Origin: Ophioderma brevispina | Taxonomy: Eukaryota > Echinodermata > Ophiuroidea > Amphilepidida > Ophiodermatidae | Length of the DNA stretch: 64,000 nucleotides | Direction: 5' to 3' | Assembly: GCA_023653785.1 (NCBI GenBank) | Contig: JAMKCH010012726.1 | Location: 30,857 to 94,856 of the forward strand | Part shown: piece by piece, positions 62,081-64,000 of the stretch | How positions within the stretch are numbered: the stretch's first letter is position 1 | Layout of the letters: each line of letters begins with the position of its first letter | The notes under the pieces: generated by a model | Seen by the model: only the letters and a program-made list of their open reading frames with translations | What the model was told of the DNA's origin: nothing | Database searches by the model: none | Position numbers and translations under genes: made by a program

Positions 62081-62687
62081 ATACTTCACACAGGCCTAGA
62101 CTCTATAGAATAAATGCGTGCCGATCGTAGGGCAAATTCAATCTACTCTGGGTAAATTTGTTAATTTGGTATTTTTAAAACGGACAGAAATACAACACGT
62201 GGCCTATTGGGTACCGTGATGCGAACATTTGGTAATAACATAAAAACGCACGATCAGAATCAACTGCAATTTTGGAAATGCATTTTTCGGTAATATCTAG
62301 TGACCCATAATAAACAAACGATATGATGTCTAGGATCCTCTTGATCAAACCTAAACAAATATGTTTCATAGGGAAGTGAATCCATAGATTGTGGTCAAAA
62401 ATGGAAAACACCGCTCAAAATCAGGACTTTCTAAGGATGCACAAAAGCGGTATATGTTTGATAGAAATTTGGGTGGAATTTAACAAAAAGAATGATGCAC
62501 TGTATTAAATTGGGTTGTGTAGAACAGAATACTTACATATTATAGATTGTGTACTTGTGTATGGATGCAAACTCGTTTTCTTCACCCAAATTGTGACACC
62601 ATATTAAAAATGTTTAAGATTAACATCTTAAGATTAAAATTCTATAATCTTTCATCAGGTGTTCAATCGATTGTGTGTAAATCACCT
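62081..62687. other. No recognisable feature
   Basis: AT-rich DNA before the right copy of repeat E. The 78-codon minus-strand frame at 62175-62411 has no motif. Confidence 0.4.
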
Positions 62688-64000
62688 TTCAAAATGCACC
62701 AATCATGAGTGACCAAACATTCAAAACGTTGATTATTTGATAAAGCGTTGATTGTTTTTTAGGATAACAAGATCAATTAAAGATAAGGTGGTTGTAACAT
62801 AAAGACAAATGATCCCGTAGCGGACACAGGTCCATGAGAAATAAAGTTAATTAGTATTTCCGCAAAAAAGGAAAGAAAACGAAATACCTTGAAACTTAAA
62901 CCTTTTGAAAAACGCAGATTTAATCCTGGAAAACTTTACAGACACTAAGCGAACCGTAAATAGGCAGCATCAACGCCCCTCTTCTGGAATCGATCGCCAA
63001 ACTTTGCGGCCAAATACCTAACACGATTAGATAAACGTCCCACGACTAAATTTTCATCTGCTGGACAACAATACTTTGTTATTCAGTCAACTTGGAAATT
63101 GGGTATACGATCAGAGTGTTATTGAAAAAAGACGCTCTGATTTTTCTTCAGACATAATGCTTGATTATGAAATCTGTAGGTTTTTATAAATTTCTTGAAA
63201 ACTTGATTTATTTCCGTTTATTTCGAGTACACTATGTATTTAATATTTACATTTGATTCTATAGTTCGACTTTTCTGATCTACTTTGCGCAATTTCCTTA
63301 TCTGGAATGCAGATTCACGTGGGTTGATTTTGTTTGTTTAGTTTGTCTACCCATAGCGACCGCAAAGTTTAGTGCGGATTTCCCAAACGATAGTTTATAA
63401 TGATGTGCATGCAGTGTTACATTCTGAAAAGCCAAATTTCCGCAATGTGTATGTTATATGCGGTAACACATTTGTTTGTTGGAAGTTTTCAAATAAACTA
63501 CCAAATATTGCTGTGTTTCATTTAAAACTTTAGAGGTGAAACACCAGGACGGATCGAATGGGGCCATTAGGGGATAAGTGTTAAGGGTTTATAACAAAGT
63601 TCCAGTAGTACCCCGTCTATTGTAAACGCTAATTGGCCTCGTTTATGTAATCGGATATCCTTGCACGATTAAATGTGTGTCAGGTTCTCCTTGCCTCCAC
63701 CGCATTATAAAAATAACTGCCTGACACTTCTATGTCGATCAATAATGTTTTTTAATACCTGCATGAAGAGGAGCGGCCAGTGTTACCATATAACACGACC
63801 CTCTGTGTCCATGGCTCTGTTTTGCGTCTCTGTATCCACTTTTTAATTAAAGGTGTAGTAGAAATGGTTCTGGTTGTTATTATTAAACTTAACTTCAAGT
63901 AAGTAAATATCAAAATCGTAGGTTTTTCACCAGTATGCTCACAGAACAAGAAATCACACATTTGTTTTCATTCATTGTCCGTATTGTAACATTCGTTCAC
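62688..64000. repeat. Dispersed repeat E, right copy, cut by window end
   Basis: Same order and orientation as 385-1690, ending at the window edge with TAACATTCGTTCAC (1663-1676 in the left copy). If the homology continues, the part with the possible transposase relic (1690-1990) would lie just outside. Copies are 61.9-62.3 kb apart. Confidence 0.75.

Noticed and set aside
1..64000. tRNA, rRNA and spliceosomal RNA genes
   Set aside because: No A/B-box pairs or rRNA-like blocks were found by eye; a tRNAscan-SE and Infernal run would be decisive.

Overview
This window looks like non-coding, repeat-rich nuclear DNA of an animal, most likely an invertebrate. It is AT-rich. No long open reading frame is intact. 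The recognisable proteins are all relics of animal transposons: Tc1-like transposases and a Jockey-type non-LTR reverse transcriptase. Homopurine, GT, CAA and G-run microsatellites are common. I see no bacterial, phage or organellar organisation, no operon, no CRISPR array and no convincing tRNA or rRNA. The species cannot be named from the sequence.

Layout. 1-2.3 kb: a near-perfect 176-bp palindrome carrying a hammerhead-ribozyme-like core, then a dispersed repeat ('E') whose second copy runs off the right end of the window (62.7-64 kb). 2.3-10.6 kb: sparse DNA with three short foldback elements. 10.6-12.2 kb: a Tc1-like element bounded by TA and inverted repeats, with a decayed transposase on the minus strand. 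12.2-18.9 kb: nothing recognised except one strong foldback and a weak direct repeat. 18.9-26.6 kb: two head-to-tail copies of a roughly 3.9-kb unit, each with the 3' end of a dead Jockey-like LINE and GA/GT microsatellites. 27.4-29.4 kb: a small inverted-repeat element and a 1.55-kb element with long inverted arms. 29.5-30.0 kb: a three-copy 71-bp minisatellite and a third Tc1 transposase relic. 29.9-45.8 kb: a higher-order duplication with block order A-B-B-C-A-B-C, in which C is an older, diverged relative of the A/B junction. 46-51.7 kb: little, apart from two foldbacks and one candidate first exon on the minus strand. 51.7-53.5 kb: a second Tc1-like element with a better transposase C-terminus. 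53.5-62.7 kb: dispersed repeats, a second hammerhead-like motif, a 2.46-kb element with TA and inverted ends that may contain a terminal exon, and an unrecognised coding-like stretch near 61.2 kb.

No set of genes works together here. The biology visible is the life and death of mobile elements and repeated rounds of segmental duplication. Duplicate copies differ mainly by single-base insertions and deletions, which breaks every frame. This may be neutral decay, but it is also what an unpolished long-read assembly looks like, so absence of intact genes should be read with that in mind.
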